Positions 29,962 through 40,486 of a stretch of 64,000 nt of DNA are shown here, piece by piece. The notes under the pieces are model-generated. The model saw nothing but the letters and a program-made list of their open reading frames with translations. It was not told the DNA's origin and did not search any database. The DNA comes from Lachnospiraceae bacterium (lineage in GTDB: Bacteria; Bacillota; Clostridia; Lachnospirales; Lachnospiraceae), in NCBI GenBank assembly GCA_029008875.1, contig JAQXJP010000035.1, positions 186,001 through 250,000 of the forward strand, read 5' to 3'. The translations under genes and the position numbers were made by a program. The stretch's first letter is position 1. Each line of letters opens with the position of its first letter.

Positions 29962-31326
29962 CTATTTCACAGCATCATACACCGCAAAATCCTGGGGTAA
30001 TAAGTTATTGGAATAAATCCCATCCACTCCGCGGGACATACAATCGTACATTTTAGTGAAGGAAGATACGGTATAGTTATATATCAGCAATCCCTTGGAA
30101 TGCAAATTGGCGATATCCAGCGAGCTGAACCGCAAGCCGGATTCATCCACCATATCTGTCCCCTCTCCCAGAGCCGTTCCGTCTCCCGAAGTTGTCACAT
30201 CTCCCGAAGTTGGAAGTGCCTCATACTGTGTGGTGATCACATGGATATTATCCTTGCTCGCACAAAAATCAATAATCTCTCCAGCCTTTGCATCCGTCTT
30301 ATAGCAGGTAAAAATCACGCTTGGGAATGGGTAGATATCCATCAGCCAATCGTACATTTCCTCCGAATAAATCTGGGGCACAATACGATTAAGAAGGGAG
30401 GCATCCCTGCTCACGGCCGCCTGACAGATAATATCAAACTGCAGGCGCACCTCTTCCTCCGTCAAATCCTCAAACTTCACATCCGTAACCATATACATAT
30501 CTTCATTGACCAGCATCTGATCCAGGATATCCTCCACAAAAATTGTGGTGTACGCTCCTGGAGTCGCAGGCTTTGCCACCGCATCCATGGCATCCCATTC
30601 CTCCGAAGATACGGGGTCGCCATCCATATTCCCGTGGTATTTCCAATCATGCACCGCAGCAAGTCTTCCATCCGTGGTGAGCGCAAAGTCAAACTCAAAC
30701 ACCCGGCAACCCAGATTGTAATTCTGCACCATCGCCTCGTAGGAATTAGTATAATTCGAAAAATATCCGCCTTCTGCATCCCGGTACCCGCCACCCGCAT
30801 GGGCAATCACCCGGAAATCCGTCCATGGATGTTTGGAATAATCAACACTCTGTGCACTGCGATTCGTAATGGCATCCAGCTTATCCTCCCGAATGTACCA
30901 CACGTCACGCAATTTCATCAGACTATCTGTCAGATCGAAATCATACTCGTTTTTGCTGCAACTCTCTTGTTCCATATCAAATATCACATGGATATCCATA
31001 TTTGCATTTTTCTTATGAAATGTATATTCCCGATCTGCATCCGCCACCAGGGCGTATCCGCATTCTTCCATCTGCTCTACCAGTGGCACATACCCGGATG
31101 AAATCAAAAATTCCTCCTGCTGCCGCTGTTGGGATTCCACTGTCTCTTCAATGGCGAGTGCAACTGCTTCCTCTTTATCTGCAATCACCTTGCCCCGAAT
31201 CAACACGGCAACAAGAATAATTAGCACAGCCCCGAGAATCCCGCCCACGATCAGACTCAATCTCTTATTCTGTTTTCTTTGCTTATCTTCACTTACCACT
31301 GCCACATCAAATCCTATATAACACAA
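29962..31326 (-). CDS. Glycerophosphodiester phosphodiesterase-family protein with N-terminal TM
   Basis: FRVIAHAGGGY...NSYEAMVQNYNLGCRVFEFDFALTTDGRLAAVHDW (GDPD HAGG/E-D/HD pattern). Confidence 0.85.
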   Translation of the reverse strand: MCYIGFDVAVVSEDKQRKQNKRLSLIVGGILGAVLIILVAVLIRGKVIADKEEAVALAIEETVESQQRQQEEFLISSGYVPLVEQMEECGYALVADADREYTFHKKNANMDIHVIFDMEQESCSKNEYDFDLTDSLMKLRDVWYIREDKLDAITNRSAQSVDYSKHPWTDFRVIAHAGGGYRDAEGGYFSNYTNSYEAMVQNYNLGCRVFEFDFALTTDGRLAAVHDWKYHGNMDGDPVSSEEWDAMDAVAKPATPGAYTTIFVEDILDQMLVNEDMYMVTDVKFEDLTEEEVRLQFDIICQAAVSRDASLLNRIVPQIYSEEMYDWLMDIYPFPSVIFTCYKTDAKAGEIIDFCASKDNIHVITTQYEALPTSGDVTTSGDGTALGEGTDMVDESGLRFSSLDIANLHSKGLLIYNYTVSSFTKMYDCMSRGVDGIYSNNLLPQDFAVYDAVK

Positions 31327-31349
31327 TTCTTAAATAACTTTGAATTTCT

Positions 31350-31868
31350 CTATTCTCCCACCACAGTTCCGGCTTCCACCTTCGCCAAATCGTTCACCTT
31401 ACCACGGGCATGGACAATCGCTCCAGCATCAAGATGGGCGCACTCCCCAATCACTGCATCGTGATCCACCTTCACCCCGATTCCGATAATGGCTCCTTGC
31501 CCCACAATCACATTTGCGTTGACAACAGCCATCGCCTCAACAATCACGCCAGAGCCAAGTTTTGCGGAGGGACTCACCCATGCCGTGGGGTGAACCAGCG
31601 CCGGCATGACACCTCGTCCCCGAACCAACTCCTCGTGCTCTCTCATCCACTTCTGTCTGGCCGAATTATTGCCAAGGGCCGGAAAAACAGCATCAAACTC
31701 TCCGGAATCAAGGAATCTGTCCACGTCCCCCGTTCCACCAATCACTTTCCCGACACCAATCTCCTTGAAGTCATCCAAAAAGCCAATTTTCTCATAACCC
31801 GCGCAGGCTGCGGTCTCGCCAACCACCTGCCCGTGTCCACCGGCAGTCAGTATCAATAAACTTGCCAT
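31350..31868 (-). CDS. NeuD-like sugar O-acyltransferase (left-handed beta-helix)
   Basis: LLILTAGGHGQVVGETA..., hexapeptide repeats VIVGQGAIIGIGVKVDHDAVIGECAHLDAGAIVH. Confidence 0.85.
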   Translation of the reverse strand: MASLLILTAGGHGQVVGETAACAGYEKIGFLDDFKEIGVGKVIGGTGDVDRFLDSGEFDAVFPALGNNSARQKWMREHEELVRGRGVMPALVHPTAWVSPSAKLGSGVIVEAMAVVNANVIVGQGAIIGIGVKVDHDAVIGECAHLDAGAIVHARGKVNDLAKVEAGTVVGE

Positions 31869-31912
31869 CTTCTTATCTCTCCTAAACCTAACCGTTCCTC
31901 CGGCGGGGCACC

Positions 31913-32737
31913 TTATCCAAACACCTTCGCCACATATGCCATCATCGCATCCAACACTTTCAGCGGATCGTCGCCCAAATTATTCTTGCCCACCTCGATA
32001 GAGATATAATTATCATATCCCTCCTCGCGCAGCAGCTTCGCCAAATTGGTATGCAGCGGTCGCCTCTTAATCGGCATAAGCTTGGGCTCACTGATATGAA
32101 CGTGATTGATCTTGCCGACCTTCCCCCGGAGAGACTCCACAGACTCCACATTCTCAACCATGGTTCCCACATCCAGATTCAGTAAAAATCCCGGAGAATC
32201 CATCCTGTCCACAAGTTCCAGCGCCTGGTAGGTGGTATTCATATAGTTGGTATTATAGAATGGCGGATTCGCCTCCATGGCAAGCACCGTCCCCTTGCTC
32301 TCCGCATAATCGCCCAACCGTTGAAAAAAGGCCAGTTCAATGGCATTGGTGATATGCTCATTGTAGGTCCACCCCTGAGGAAAACTCCGGTTGCGCGGGC
32401 AGCCAAACACCAGATTTCCACAACCGAGAGCCACCGCATAGTCAATGGCGTTGATCATGTAATCAAACAATGCATCCCGCTCATCTTCAATGCCAAAGAT
32501 ATGCTCCGTGCGCCCAAACAAAATGGACTGCATGGAACAAACCTGAAATCCATACTTCTCCCGAAGATCATTCGCAATCTCCTTGGCCTTCTCCACCTGC
32601 TCACTTTCGTACGGCATCTCCGGCACCCAAACCGTCGGTGCAATCTCAATGCCCGAAAAGCCATATTTTTGCATCAACCCGTATACCTGCTCATCGAGCG
32701 CAGCCTCCCATCCTATATTCGAAATTGCCAGTTTCAT
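31913..32737 (-). CDS. Sugar phosphate isomerase/epimerase (TIM barrel, AP endonuclease 2-like)
   Basis: MKLAISNIGWE...GFSGIEIAPT...MEANPP...HISEPKL. Confidence 0.85.
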   Translation of the reverse strand: MKLAISNIGWEAALDEQVYGLMQKYGFSGIEIAPTVWVPEMPYESEQVEKAKEIANDLREKYGFQVCSMQSILFGRTEHIFGIEDERDALFDYMINAIDYAVALGCGNLVFGCPRNRSFPQGWTYNEHITNAIELAFFQRLGDYAESKGTVLAMEANPPFYNTNYMNTTYQALELVDRMDSPGFLLNLDVGTMVENVESVESLRGKVGKINHVHISEPKLMPIKRRPLHTNLAKLLREEGYDNYISIEVGKNNLGDDPLKVLDAMMAYVAKVFG

Positions 32738-32900
32738 CTAATCCTCCTCTTTTGTCCCCCCGATTATCTCTGATAGCATCGTCCGGTTCAAAATCTTGCG
32801 CATATAAGCCAAATACTTCTTGTATTATAACAAATAATCGTAGCATAGGAAAATACCTAAAATAACAATCCTAATGCTATCTTAAAGCCATTCAAAAACC

Positions 32901-32973
32901 TATTAGTCCTCCCTCTATCTTTTGTTGGTTTTTGTTGGTTACTGTTGTGTGAAATTCCAAAATGTACTATAAT
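32901..32973 (+). promoter_or_regulatory. Conserved promoter element 1: TATTAGT + three 10-bp direct repeats (TTTGTTGGTT)2 ACTGTTGTGT + -35/-10
   Basis: TATTAGT at 32901, repeats at 32921/32931/32941, TTGTGT 32945-50, 17-bp spacer, TATAAT 32968-73, upstream of ORF start 32995. Confidence 0.75.
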
Positions 32974-32994
32974 TTTGTCGAACGGAGGCGAAAA

Positions 32995-33774
32995 ATGCAC
33001 AAGGAAATAACCATTTTATTAGTTGAAGACGATATGATAGCTTGCCAGGAATTGGAGAAATGCATAAAGAACAGAGAAAATATGCAGCTTGTAGGCATGA
33101 CAAATAACGCCTCTGAAGCATTGGATATGGTAAAATATCATCTCCCCGATGTTATTATCCTCGATTTGGAACTGCATTTAGGTGGAGGAAACGGTTTGGA
33201 ATTCCTCTCTCAGTTACAGTTCCTTTGTCTTTCTCATCAGCCATACATCCTTATCACAACACAAAACTCCAGTCAATTAACATTGGATGCTGCAAGACTG
33301 CTTGGAGCCGACATGATCATCACGAAATACGAAGTCGGCTATTCTGCGGAATACGTCATAAACACAATAAGTCTGTTAGAGAATGTCATACATAAGACAT
33401 CTCCAACAGACTCATCGGATACGCCGGAATCCCCGGCAGAATTTGAGCATAAGCTTCGAACAAGAATTCAACGGGAGCTTACCCGTTTGGGAATTAATCC
33501 CAAGTACAAAGGTTATGGATACCTGGTAGATGCAATCCTTTTGGTATATCAGGATCCCCAGCCGAATGTATGTGTGCAATTGGGAAAACAATACGGAGCC
33601 AACCCCTCCAGCATCGAACGCGCGATGCAGAATGCCATCAATCGCACCTGGAACACAGCGGATTCGGAGGATTTACAGCAATACTATCAAGCAGTTGTGA
33701 ACTCAGAACGTGGGGTTCCAACCATCATGGAGTTTATACATTACTATGCCCAGGAGTTGAGGTCGTTGCAGTAG
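32995..33774 (+). CDS. Response regulator: REC domain + Spo0A C-terminal-like DNA-binding domain
   Basis: ITILLVEDD...DVIILDLELH (REC); C-term KGYGYLVDAILLVYQDPQPN...PSSIERAMQNAINRTWNT...GVPTIMEFIHYYAQEL resembles Spo0A_C (KGY.YL..AI..VY....RVERAIRHAIEVAW...PTNSEFI). Confidence 0.85.
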   Translation: MHKEITILLVEDDMIACQELEKCIKNRENMQLVGMTNNASEALDMVKYHLPDVIILDLELHLGGGNGLEFLSQLQFLCLSHQPYILITTQNSSQLTLDAARLLGADMIITKYEVGYSAEYVINTISLLENVIHKTSPTDSSDTPESPAEFEHKLRTRIQRELTRLGINPKYKGYGYLVDAILLVYQDPQPNVCVQLGKQYGANPSSIERAMQNAINRTWNTADSEDLQQYYQAVVNSERGVPTIMEFIHYYAQELRSLQ

Positions 33775-33931
33775 GTTTTCTTTGCTTCAGCTGACATAGC
33801 AGATTGTCTTGTCATAAATAATCCTATTATTGTTGCAATCCCACATCCCAATGAAAACCATGTATTATTGACAAATTTTGCCGACTGCTCTATGTTTGTA
33901 TATTAAAAAATTACATAGCACATATTATGTA

Positions 33932-36900
33932 TCATTTTTTATCTCGCTTTCTAGGCATATATACACAATACATATCCATCGTCTGATCATATTTAAATGA
34001 TGAAATCATCCTTTTTCTCTGTAGTCTAGCCAATATTTCTTTATTGAATTCTGTTGCCTCCACTCTTGCCTGTTTCCCCCCAATTATTTTCAACCAAGCT
34101 TCGCAATCTGTCTCGACCAGCAGTTTCAAGTACTCTTGCATTTTTTCAGGATTCATATATGGCACTTGCCCTATATACACCGCTTTCCGCACATCCTCCG
34201 GAATATTTCGATTACTAAACAAACTTTTTAGGATTTCATCACTTATTTTAAAATCATACGTTGCAATATCTGCCGCGTACAATTTCAAATTGTCCATAAT
34301 TACATCCTCGATATTATATTTCCGACTCCTATCTTTCTTACTGCTATCTTTTTTAGCATTTCCTTTCTGCACACCATAATCCCGAACAAGCAATTTGTAA
34401 TCCTCATCGTCCAAGTGATTTTTAACAATTTCATATCGTAATGAATTACTCCATTTCTTGTCTAATCGAATTGCCCCATCGTAATGAGGCAACAATTTAC
34501 GGATTTCTTTCTCTTTAAGTTCTCCGCTCTCAATAACTTCGCGAATCTCATCTTCAAATTTCCCTGCCTCTGAAGACGCAACAATTTTTTCATACTCCGC
34601 CACATCATGAGCAATAAAGTGGGACACATGATCCGGATAGATGCTCCTTAATCCAGCCAAGCAGTCCCTTGTCATATGGATTGCATCAACATCAATCAGG
34701 ATATCAAGTTTGTCTGAATCAATCCCCTCCGTAGCAAACCCCTTTACATAGCAACGATTTAATCCTGCCGCTAACCATCGGTAGACATCATTGTTCAGTT
34801 GGCTTTGGATAACTAATTCGCCAAAAAATGCCCCCCTAAGATCTCGTAAAGACTCATCTGTCGCATTTACCCCCAAATTAATATCCCCACGAATATTCCC
34901 ATTCAGGAAATCCACAAGCACATCGTCAATTTTCTCACCACAAAATTGAAAATAACACAAGATATTATCAATACTACACGTAACAACACCTGCCTGATAG
35001 AATACACTCCACTTGTCCTGTGCAACGACGCGAATATCCCGGATCTTTCCTACCCATTTGTCCAAGACGGCGGCCCTATAGTTCTCCCCAAGTCTATCGT
35101 AAAATTCCAGTATGATGCTTTCCTCATCCTCCATTACTGTTTGTCCGTCCAAAGCCAATTTAAAAAAATCATCTGGATTTTCTACAATCTTCGCGCTCAA
35201 CACATCCTCAATAGCCATACACTGCGTTAGAAAAGTTCCCTGCTGTAGTTTCGCTCCACGGATTAACCGCAGGAATTCTCCTATCATATACCGGTTCATT
35301 ATAAATAGTCCTGCTTCCAACACCATGATTCTAATCTCATCATTTAGTTCATCGGAAAAATCAACAAATTCTGTTTCCCAAGACTGCAGATTGCGAATTA
35401 TATTATTACGTTCCTGGGCGTCTGCATTCTGTAACCCAATCTGCGCAATACAATTCTTTACTTTATGACTAATTATGTGGTTTACATTGAACCCTCGGTT
35501 GTCTCCCTTTCCGTACTTTGCAATGTCCGATAATAATTGCAACGCCAGCATACTGTCTCGGCACTCCATAATGATATCTGGCCAAATCTTTAGCAAAACT
35601 TCCACCATCGTTGCCATCAAGAGATCATTTCCGCATTTCACAAATGCATTTTTCAAAAAAATATATTCTCCATTATCCCGCACATACTGCAAAATAGCCG
35701 AAGCTTTCTCCACATCCACTTCCAGTGCCTTTCCTAAAAAGCTATAGTTCATGGCAGAAACGCGTCGACATTCCTCGACGGAGTAATTTCGCAGAATCTC
35801 CTCTGGATTATCCAATGACACTTCGCAATCATTCTCTCTTCGGGCATTAAAATTTAGCACAAAATTCTTGTCAACCACAGACTGCGATACCCCATAAAAA
35901 TATGTAATGTAGTCATGATATCCCTCATTGATAATTCCCTCCTTCACTAAAAAGGAAACCAAATCAATCTTGGGATTCTCTATGTAGCTTCTATATTTTG
36001 TCATCTCATCCGAAGTAAAAGCATAGAAAACCTCTTTCTCCCCATAAAGTTCTTCTGCAGAAGCATTCACTGCACTGGCAATTTTCATATCCAGCCCCGT
36101 AATCTTTTCCTGCAGTTCCTGTATATGACGAATTGTTTGAGAATCTGGGCCAATTAATGCGATTCGATGCTGATATTCATCTGATGCTTTTATGTCCTCA
36201 ACAATATCCGCGACATTAATCCTTTCTAACTCCCACCGTTTTCCATAAATACCGCCAGAAACTACTCTTCCAACCTCAACCCGCTCTCCTTTTAATGCCA
36301 TGCTCACCAATTCAACGAAATTTGGAAAAGAATTTGCAGCCTTCCCATCTACAACATAATCATCTGCCGGAAACAATTCCACTAGCAATTGTTCTTCTCT
36401 CTTACAGCGCTCCTGCGCGATTTGACTTTTTAGCTGCTCCAACTCTGTTTCGATTTGACTTTTTTCCTCTTGATACGCCTGCACACGATAATCAACAATT
36501 CGTTCTCTCCCACCAATTACCGTCCATAGAAAGCCCTCTCCATGTTGCAACGCCAAAAAATCCTTCGGGAACAGATTCTTATAACAGATATAACCCAACA
36601 TATTACGTTTCTCCAACCCAATCTCATATTTTTCGGTGAGCTTTGAGGTATATACCAAAAACTCATTGAAAATGTTCTTGACAATGCGCATATCATCCAC
36701 ATACACACTTATTTTTTTAAGAAAGCTTTTGTCCGCCTTCTCTAAAACCAAATTATGTTGTTCAAATATCTCTATAAATTTATCATAGGAGTTGGAACCA
36801 TCAACAATCGGAATTACTGGAATAATCAAATCAAAAAACTTGGTTCTATCTTCCGATTCAAACATATCATCTCGAAGCAAATACAAAAACTTTACCTTAT

Positions 36901-37873
36901 TACTGACTTTCTTCGGTTCGAAACTCCCTTCCTTTCCATCAGCCCTTGCCTTTTCCCATTTCTTTTCATTTTTCCTCTTCTTTCTCTTCAACCACTTATC
37001 CGAATAATATGGATTTCTCCGTTTATTGATAAGATAGTTCATTTCTCTCAATTTTACGAAGATTCCATTGTCGTCAAATCGATCCAAATCATCGAAAACC
37101 ACTCCAAACACATTACTTTTTTGAAAAAGATAAATAATCTCATCTAGGTATTTGTCAAAATTCTTATCACTCTCCATTTGATTCATTGGAATCGAACTAT
37201 CCTTAAAATTGAACTGCGTAATAAACGGATGTAAGAATTGCCGACGAATAATTCGATACACTAAAAAGACTAAAGAAATACCAAAAATAATTCCCATAAG
37301 AATCAACCCTAGATTCCCACACCAAAATTTTAGAAAACTATTGTTCAGGCAAATTGCGAGAAAACCTATTTTTGAATAATTTGTCCAATACAATAATGGC
37401 AACATTATTCCTAACACTGCCGTTGTATAGCTTACAATGCTTCTTGTTGTAACAAGTTCCTTGATCATGAAACGGGTCTGTGGGATATCACACATACGCA
37501 TCTGATGTACCAGTTGATTGATAATACGACCGACTAACTGCTCGCTATCATTGCTATTACCTACACCCTTTTTTAGCCCGCCCCCATTCTGGAATCTTTC
37601 TATTTCTCTACTTGTAATATTATTGTCCATCTCTTTATTTGACGCAAAATGAGTCAATGAAACGTGGATAAATTTCTTATCCCTATGTAACTCTTCATAT
37701 GAACATATAATACTACTTTTACCAGCGCCATATCCACCAGCAAGAGCAATATTGCATACTTCCTCATCATCCATTGCTTCGTCAAGAATGGTTTCGTATA
37801 CTCCAAGATCAATGTTATTTTCTGGATTTAAATGTTCAAATTGACTGTTTTTTACCGCTTTCCTTCCTCTCAT
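33932..37873 (-). CDS. KAP/YobI-like P-loop NTPase with two TM helices, 1313 aa
   Basis: Walker A ALAGGYGAGKSSII; Walker B-like GVVFDDLDRFDD; TM segments between them (TAVLGIMLPLLYW..., LGLILMGIIFGISLVFLVYRII). Confidence 0.8.
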   Translation of the reverse strand: MRGRKAVKNSQFEHLNPENNIDLGVYETILDEAMDDEEVCNIALAGGYGAGKSSIICSYEELHRDKKFIHVSLTHFASNKEMDNNITSREIERFQNGGGLKKGVGNSNDSEQLVGRIINQLVHQMRMCDIPQTRFMIKELVTTRSIVSYTTAVLGIMLPLLYWTNYSKIGFLAICLNNSFLKFWCGNLGLILMGIIFGISLVFLVYRIIRRQFLHPFITQFNFKDSSIPMNQMESDKNFDKYLDEIIYLFQKSNVFGVVFDDLDRFDDNGIFVKLREMNYLINKRRNPYYSDKWLKRKKRKNEKKWEKARADGKEGSFEPKKVSNKVKFLYLLRDDMFESEDRTKFFDLIIPVIPIVDGSNSYDKFIEIFEQHNLVLEKADKSFLKKISVYVDDMRIVKNIFNEFLVYTSKLTEKYEIGLEKRNMLGYICYKNLFPKDFLALQHGEGFLWTVIGGRERIVDYRVQAYQEEKSQIETELEQLKSQIAQERCKREEQLLVELFPADDYVVDGKAANSFPNFVELVSMALKGERVEVGRVVSGGIYGKRWELERINVADIVEDIKASDEYQHRIALIGPDSQTIRHIQELQEKITGLDMKIASAVNASAEELYGEKEVFYAFTSDEMTKYRSYIENPKIDLVSFLVKEGIINEGYHDYITYFYGVSQSVVDKNFVLNFNARRENDCEVSLDNPEEILRNYSVEECRRVSAMNYSFLGKALEVDVEKASAILQYVRDNGEYIFLKNAFVKCGNDLLMATMVEVLLKIWPDIIMECRDSMLALQLLSDIAKYGKGDNRGFNVNHIISHKVKNCIAQIGLQNADAQERNNIIRNLQSWETEFVDFSDELNDEIRIMVLEAGLFIMNRYMIGEFLRLIRGAKLQQGTFLTQCMAIEDVLSAKIVENPDDFFKLALDGQTVMEDEESIILEFYDRLGENYRAAVLDKWVGKIRDIRVVAQDKWSVFYQAGVVTCSIDNILCYFQFCGEKIDDVLVDFLNGNIRGDINLGVNATDESLRDLRGAFFGELVIQSQLNNDVYRWLAAGLNRCYVKGFATEGIDSDKLDILIDVDAIHMTRDCLAGLRSIYPDHVSHFIAHDVAEYEKIVASSEAGKFEDEIREVIESGELKEKEIRKLLPHYDGAIRLDKKWSNSLRYEIVKNHLDDEDYKLLVRDYGVQKGNAKKDSSKKDRSRKYNIEDVIMDNLKLYAADIATYDFKISDEILKSLFSNRNIPEDVRKAVYIGQVPYMNPEKMQEYLKLLVETDCEAWLKIIGGKQARVEATEFNKEILARLQRKRMISSFKYDQTMDMYCVYMPRKRDKK
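37873..37873 (-). other. Start of the NTPase gene, divergent from the RR2 promoter about 140 bp away
   Basis: ORF 33932..37873 (-) and promoter element 2 at 38014 (+). Confidence 0.5.
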
Positions 37874-38013
37874 TTACTATCCTCTCAAAATCATTTTTTG
37901 CTTAGCACCCCATCATCAAACTTCTAATGGCCATTTTGAATCCTATAATCATCCTCTTGTTCCATATAAATTCCCCTTTGTCCGTATATTATAATACCTA
38001 CACTATTCTTGCA

Positions 38014-38086
38014 TATTAGTTCTCTCCATAGCCTTTGTTAGTTCTTGTTAGTTTTTGTTGAAAGAACTCGAAATTTGTAATATAAT
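38014..38086 (+). promoter_or_regulatory. Conserved promoter element 2: TATTAGT + TTTGTTAGTT CTTGTTAGTT TTTGTTGAAA + -35/-10
   Basis: TATTAGT 38014, repeats at 38034/38044/38054, TTGAAA 38058-63, 17-bp spacer, TATAAT 38081-86. Confidence 0.78.
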
Positions 38087-38113
38087 CAACGCGTATAAAG
38101 GAGAAATTCCATT

Positions 38114-38887
38114 ATGGAAATCACAATATTACTGATTGAAGATGATGCCACAGAATGTGAGGCATTATCCCGCTGTATAGAAAAGCAAGCCAATATGAAA
38201 TTAGTTGGAATTACCAACAACGTGACAGAAGCGATTGAATTAGTTCGATTTCATTTGCCAGATGTCATTATTCTGGACTTAGAACTACATCAAGGTGGGG
38301 GGAATGGGCTAGAGTTTCTTGCCCAACTTCAGAGTCTTTACCTTACTCATGAACCATACATACTTGTCTCAACCCAAAACTCAAGCCAACTCACTTTAGA
38401 AGCAGCAAGATTACTAGGAGCAGATATGATAATTACCAAATATGAAATTGGTTATTCTGCTAATTATGTAGTAAAAACAATAAGTCTGCTAGAGAACGTA
38501 ATGCATAAAACGACTCTAACAGACTCATCAAAGGTGCCGGAATCTCCGGCTGAGTATGAGCAAAAATTGCGTGCAAGAATCCAACGCGAACTCTCTTTGG
38601 TGGGAGTAAATGACAAACACAAAGGATACAAATATCTCACCGAAGCAATCCTTCTTGTCTATAATAATCCACAACCCAACGTAAGCACTTTACTTAGTTC
38701 GCAATTTAAAGCAACACCAACGAGTATTGAACGCGCAATGCAAAATGCAATAAACAGAGCATGGAACACTGCCAATCCAGAAGATCTCCAAAGTCACTAT
38801 ACTGCAGTTATCAACTCCGAACGAGGAGTTCCGACTGTAATGGAGTTCATACACTTTTATGCTCGTTTACTCAAAACTGAATTCTAA
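38114..38887 (+). CDS. Second REC + Spo0A_C-like response regulator (paralog of 32995..33774)
   Basis: Strong collinear similarity, e.g. NSSQLTLEAARLLGADMIITKYEIGYSANYVVKTISLLENVMHKT. Confidence 0.85.
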   Translation: MEITILLIEDDATECEALSRCIEKQANMKLVGITNNVTEAIELVRFHLPDVIILDLELHQGGGNGLEFLAQLQSLYLTHEPYILVSTQNSSQLTLEAARLLGADMIITKYEIGYSANYVVKTISLLENVMHKTTLTDSSKVPESPAEYEQKLRARIQRELSLVGVNDKHKGYKYLTEAILLVYNNPQPNVSTLLSSQFKATPTSIERAMQNAINRAWNTANPEDLQSHYTAVINSERGVPTVMEFIHFYARLLKTEF

Positions 38888-38936
38888 TATTACAACATAG
38901 AAATTATGTAAATTAATTCCACGAAAAAGTTCCACA

Positions 38937-38974
38937 TAATCCCCACCTCCTTTACGGTGGAGATTACAATTTTT
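38937..38974 (+). terminator. Probable terminator after RR2
   Basis: AATCCCCACC-tcctttac-GGTGGAGATT hairpin then ACAATTTTT. Confidence 0.5.
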
Positions 38975-39020
38975 GCTGTTCTCTATAAATTTAAAATAGG
39001 ATGGATATTTTTGTTAGATT

Positions 39021-40484
39021 ATGTTAGATTTTTCGATTAATCCAGTAACGTTTTCTTCATCAATCAAATATTTGTGTTTGTTCTTTAATTCTTTCATTTG
39101 CTTCGATAAACTTATCTTCCCACGCATTTTTTGTTCCACTGCAAGAAAACTTTTGACTTCGCTTTTACTAACTATAGTGACAATAGTCTATAAATACTTT
39201 TTTCCGTATAATTATCTCATTTTGCCATTTTTTCTATTTGTTTTCTCCCAAACTATTAATTCTAATAACCCAAGAGTCAGTGTCTCAATTTCCTCAATTT
39301 CATACTGTATTAATCAAATTATTTTCTCAACAATAAGCCTTATTGTTTCGTTTTTCTTTACCCTCATTTGGAATGACTATACGTTTTTTCCTTACGTAGC
39401 TGTGACGGTTATAACATGTATTCTTCATCCGATTGTTCTCCTTTGTATTTTTCGGATTCCTCGATTAAAAAAGGGAATGCCCTTTCTTAACTCATCAAAT
39501 AAAATAAATGTTGGAATGTGTATTTGCATAATTGTTTTCTGTTGCTTATTATTAAATTACGTTTTAGGTCCCGATCACCATTTTTATGCCGTCTTATTTC
39601 AACTTATCATCATCGCCATGTTCATCCCACTCATCGTCTGGTGGCGTCACAAGATCAAGGAATCTTATCTCGCCTACCTACGGGAATTTGAACTGACACA
39701 GCTGCACCAACAAATCAACGACCTGTCGGCTGACAACGAGCGCTTGTCCCGCATTGTCCACAAAGACAATAAGCTGGTATCCGCAATGGCATCATCCGTA
39801 CTGACGCTATTGGAAAAGGCGCCGGAATACGACCGGGAAGAATTCCTCGCTCAATGTGACTCCCTGCACAAGGAACTCAGTGAATTGAGTCTCCACCGCC
39901 AAGAACTGTTGGTATCAACGACTTCAGAAGTATCACCGCTGGGCAACTCCCACAAGTTAGTAGAAGCCGTGCTCTCCTATGAAGTCAAAAATGCGCGCCA
40001 CAGCGGCATCTGCACCAAATACAATATTGATAGCAACTTCATGGCCACGATTGAAACATATCTGACCGACGAAGAATTGGCACACATTCTGGCAGACATG
40101 ATCCAGAATGCAATCATCGCAATGAAGGCCACCGCCCAACAGAACCTACTTATTAGTCTTCATATGATAAACGGCAATCCTACCATATCCGTGATGGACA
40201 GCGGAACAGAGTTTTCGCCGGAAGTATTGCAAAATCTTGGATTAGCGCCATGTTCCACACATCTCGACGAAGGCGGATCCGGAATCGGTTTGATGGACAT
40301 TTGGCAACTCAAGATAAAAAGCAAAGCATCCATGATAATCAAAGAACTTCCCCAACCGGGAAATTACACCAAGCAGTTGAGTATAATCTTCGATGGTAAG
40401 AATAAATACGTGGTATTCACGAATCGAAAGCAAGAATTGACAAAACTAACTAATCGTTTTGATATGTACATAGAAAATATATAG
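39021..40484 (+). CDS. Membrane sensor histidine kinase with GHKL ATPase domain (multi-TM N-terminus)
   Basis: Six or so hydrophobic segments; C-term LAHILADMIQNAIIAM...DSGTEFSPE...GGSGIGLMDIWQL (N and G boxes). Confidence 0.82.
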   Translation: MLDFSINPVTFSSSIKYLCLFFNSFICFDKLIFPRIFCSTARKLLTSLLLTIVTIVYKYFFPYNYLILPFFLFVFSQTINSNNPRVSVSISSISYCINQIIFSTISLIVSFFFTLIWNDYTFFPYVAVTVITCILHPIVLLCIFRIPRLKKGMPFLNSSNKINVGMCICIIVFCCLLLNYVLGPDHHFYAVLFQLIIIAMFIPLIVWWRHKIKESYLAYLREFELTQLHQQINDLSADNERLSRIVHKDNKLVSAMASSVLTLLEKAPEYDREEFLAQCDSLHKELSELSLHRQELLVSTTSEVSPLGNSHKLVEAVLSYEVKNARHSGICTKYNIDSNFMATIETYLTDEELAHILADMIQNAIIAMKATAQQNLLISLHMINGNPTISVMDSGTEFSPEVLQNLGLAPCSTHLDEGGSGIGLMDIWQLKIKSKASMIIKELPQPGNYTKQLSIIFDGKNKYVVFTNRKQELTKLTNRFDMYIENI

Positions 40485-40486
40485 AA

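Noticed and set aside
33816-33836. Possible third recombination site (ataatcctattatt)
   Set aside because: Only one arm and spacer resemble the core; the palindrome is not maintained.
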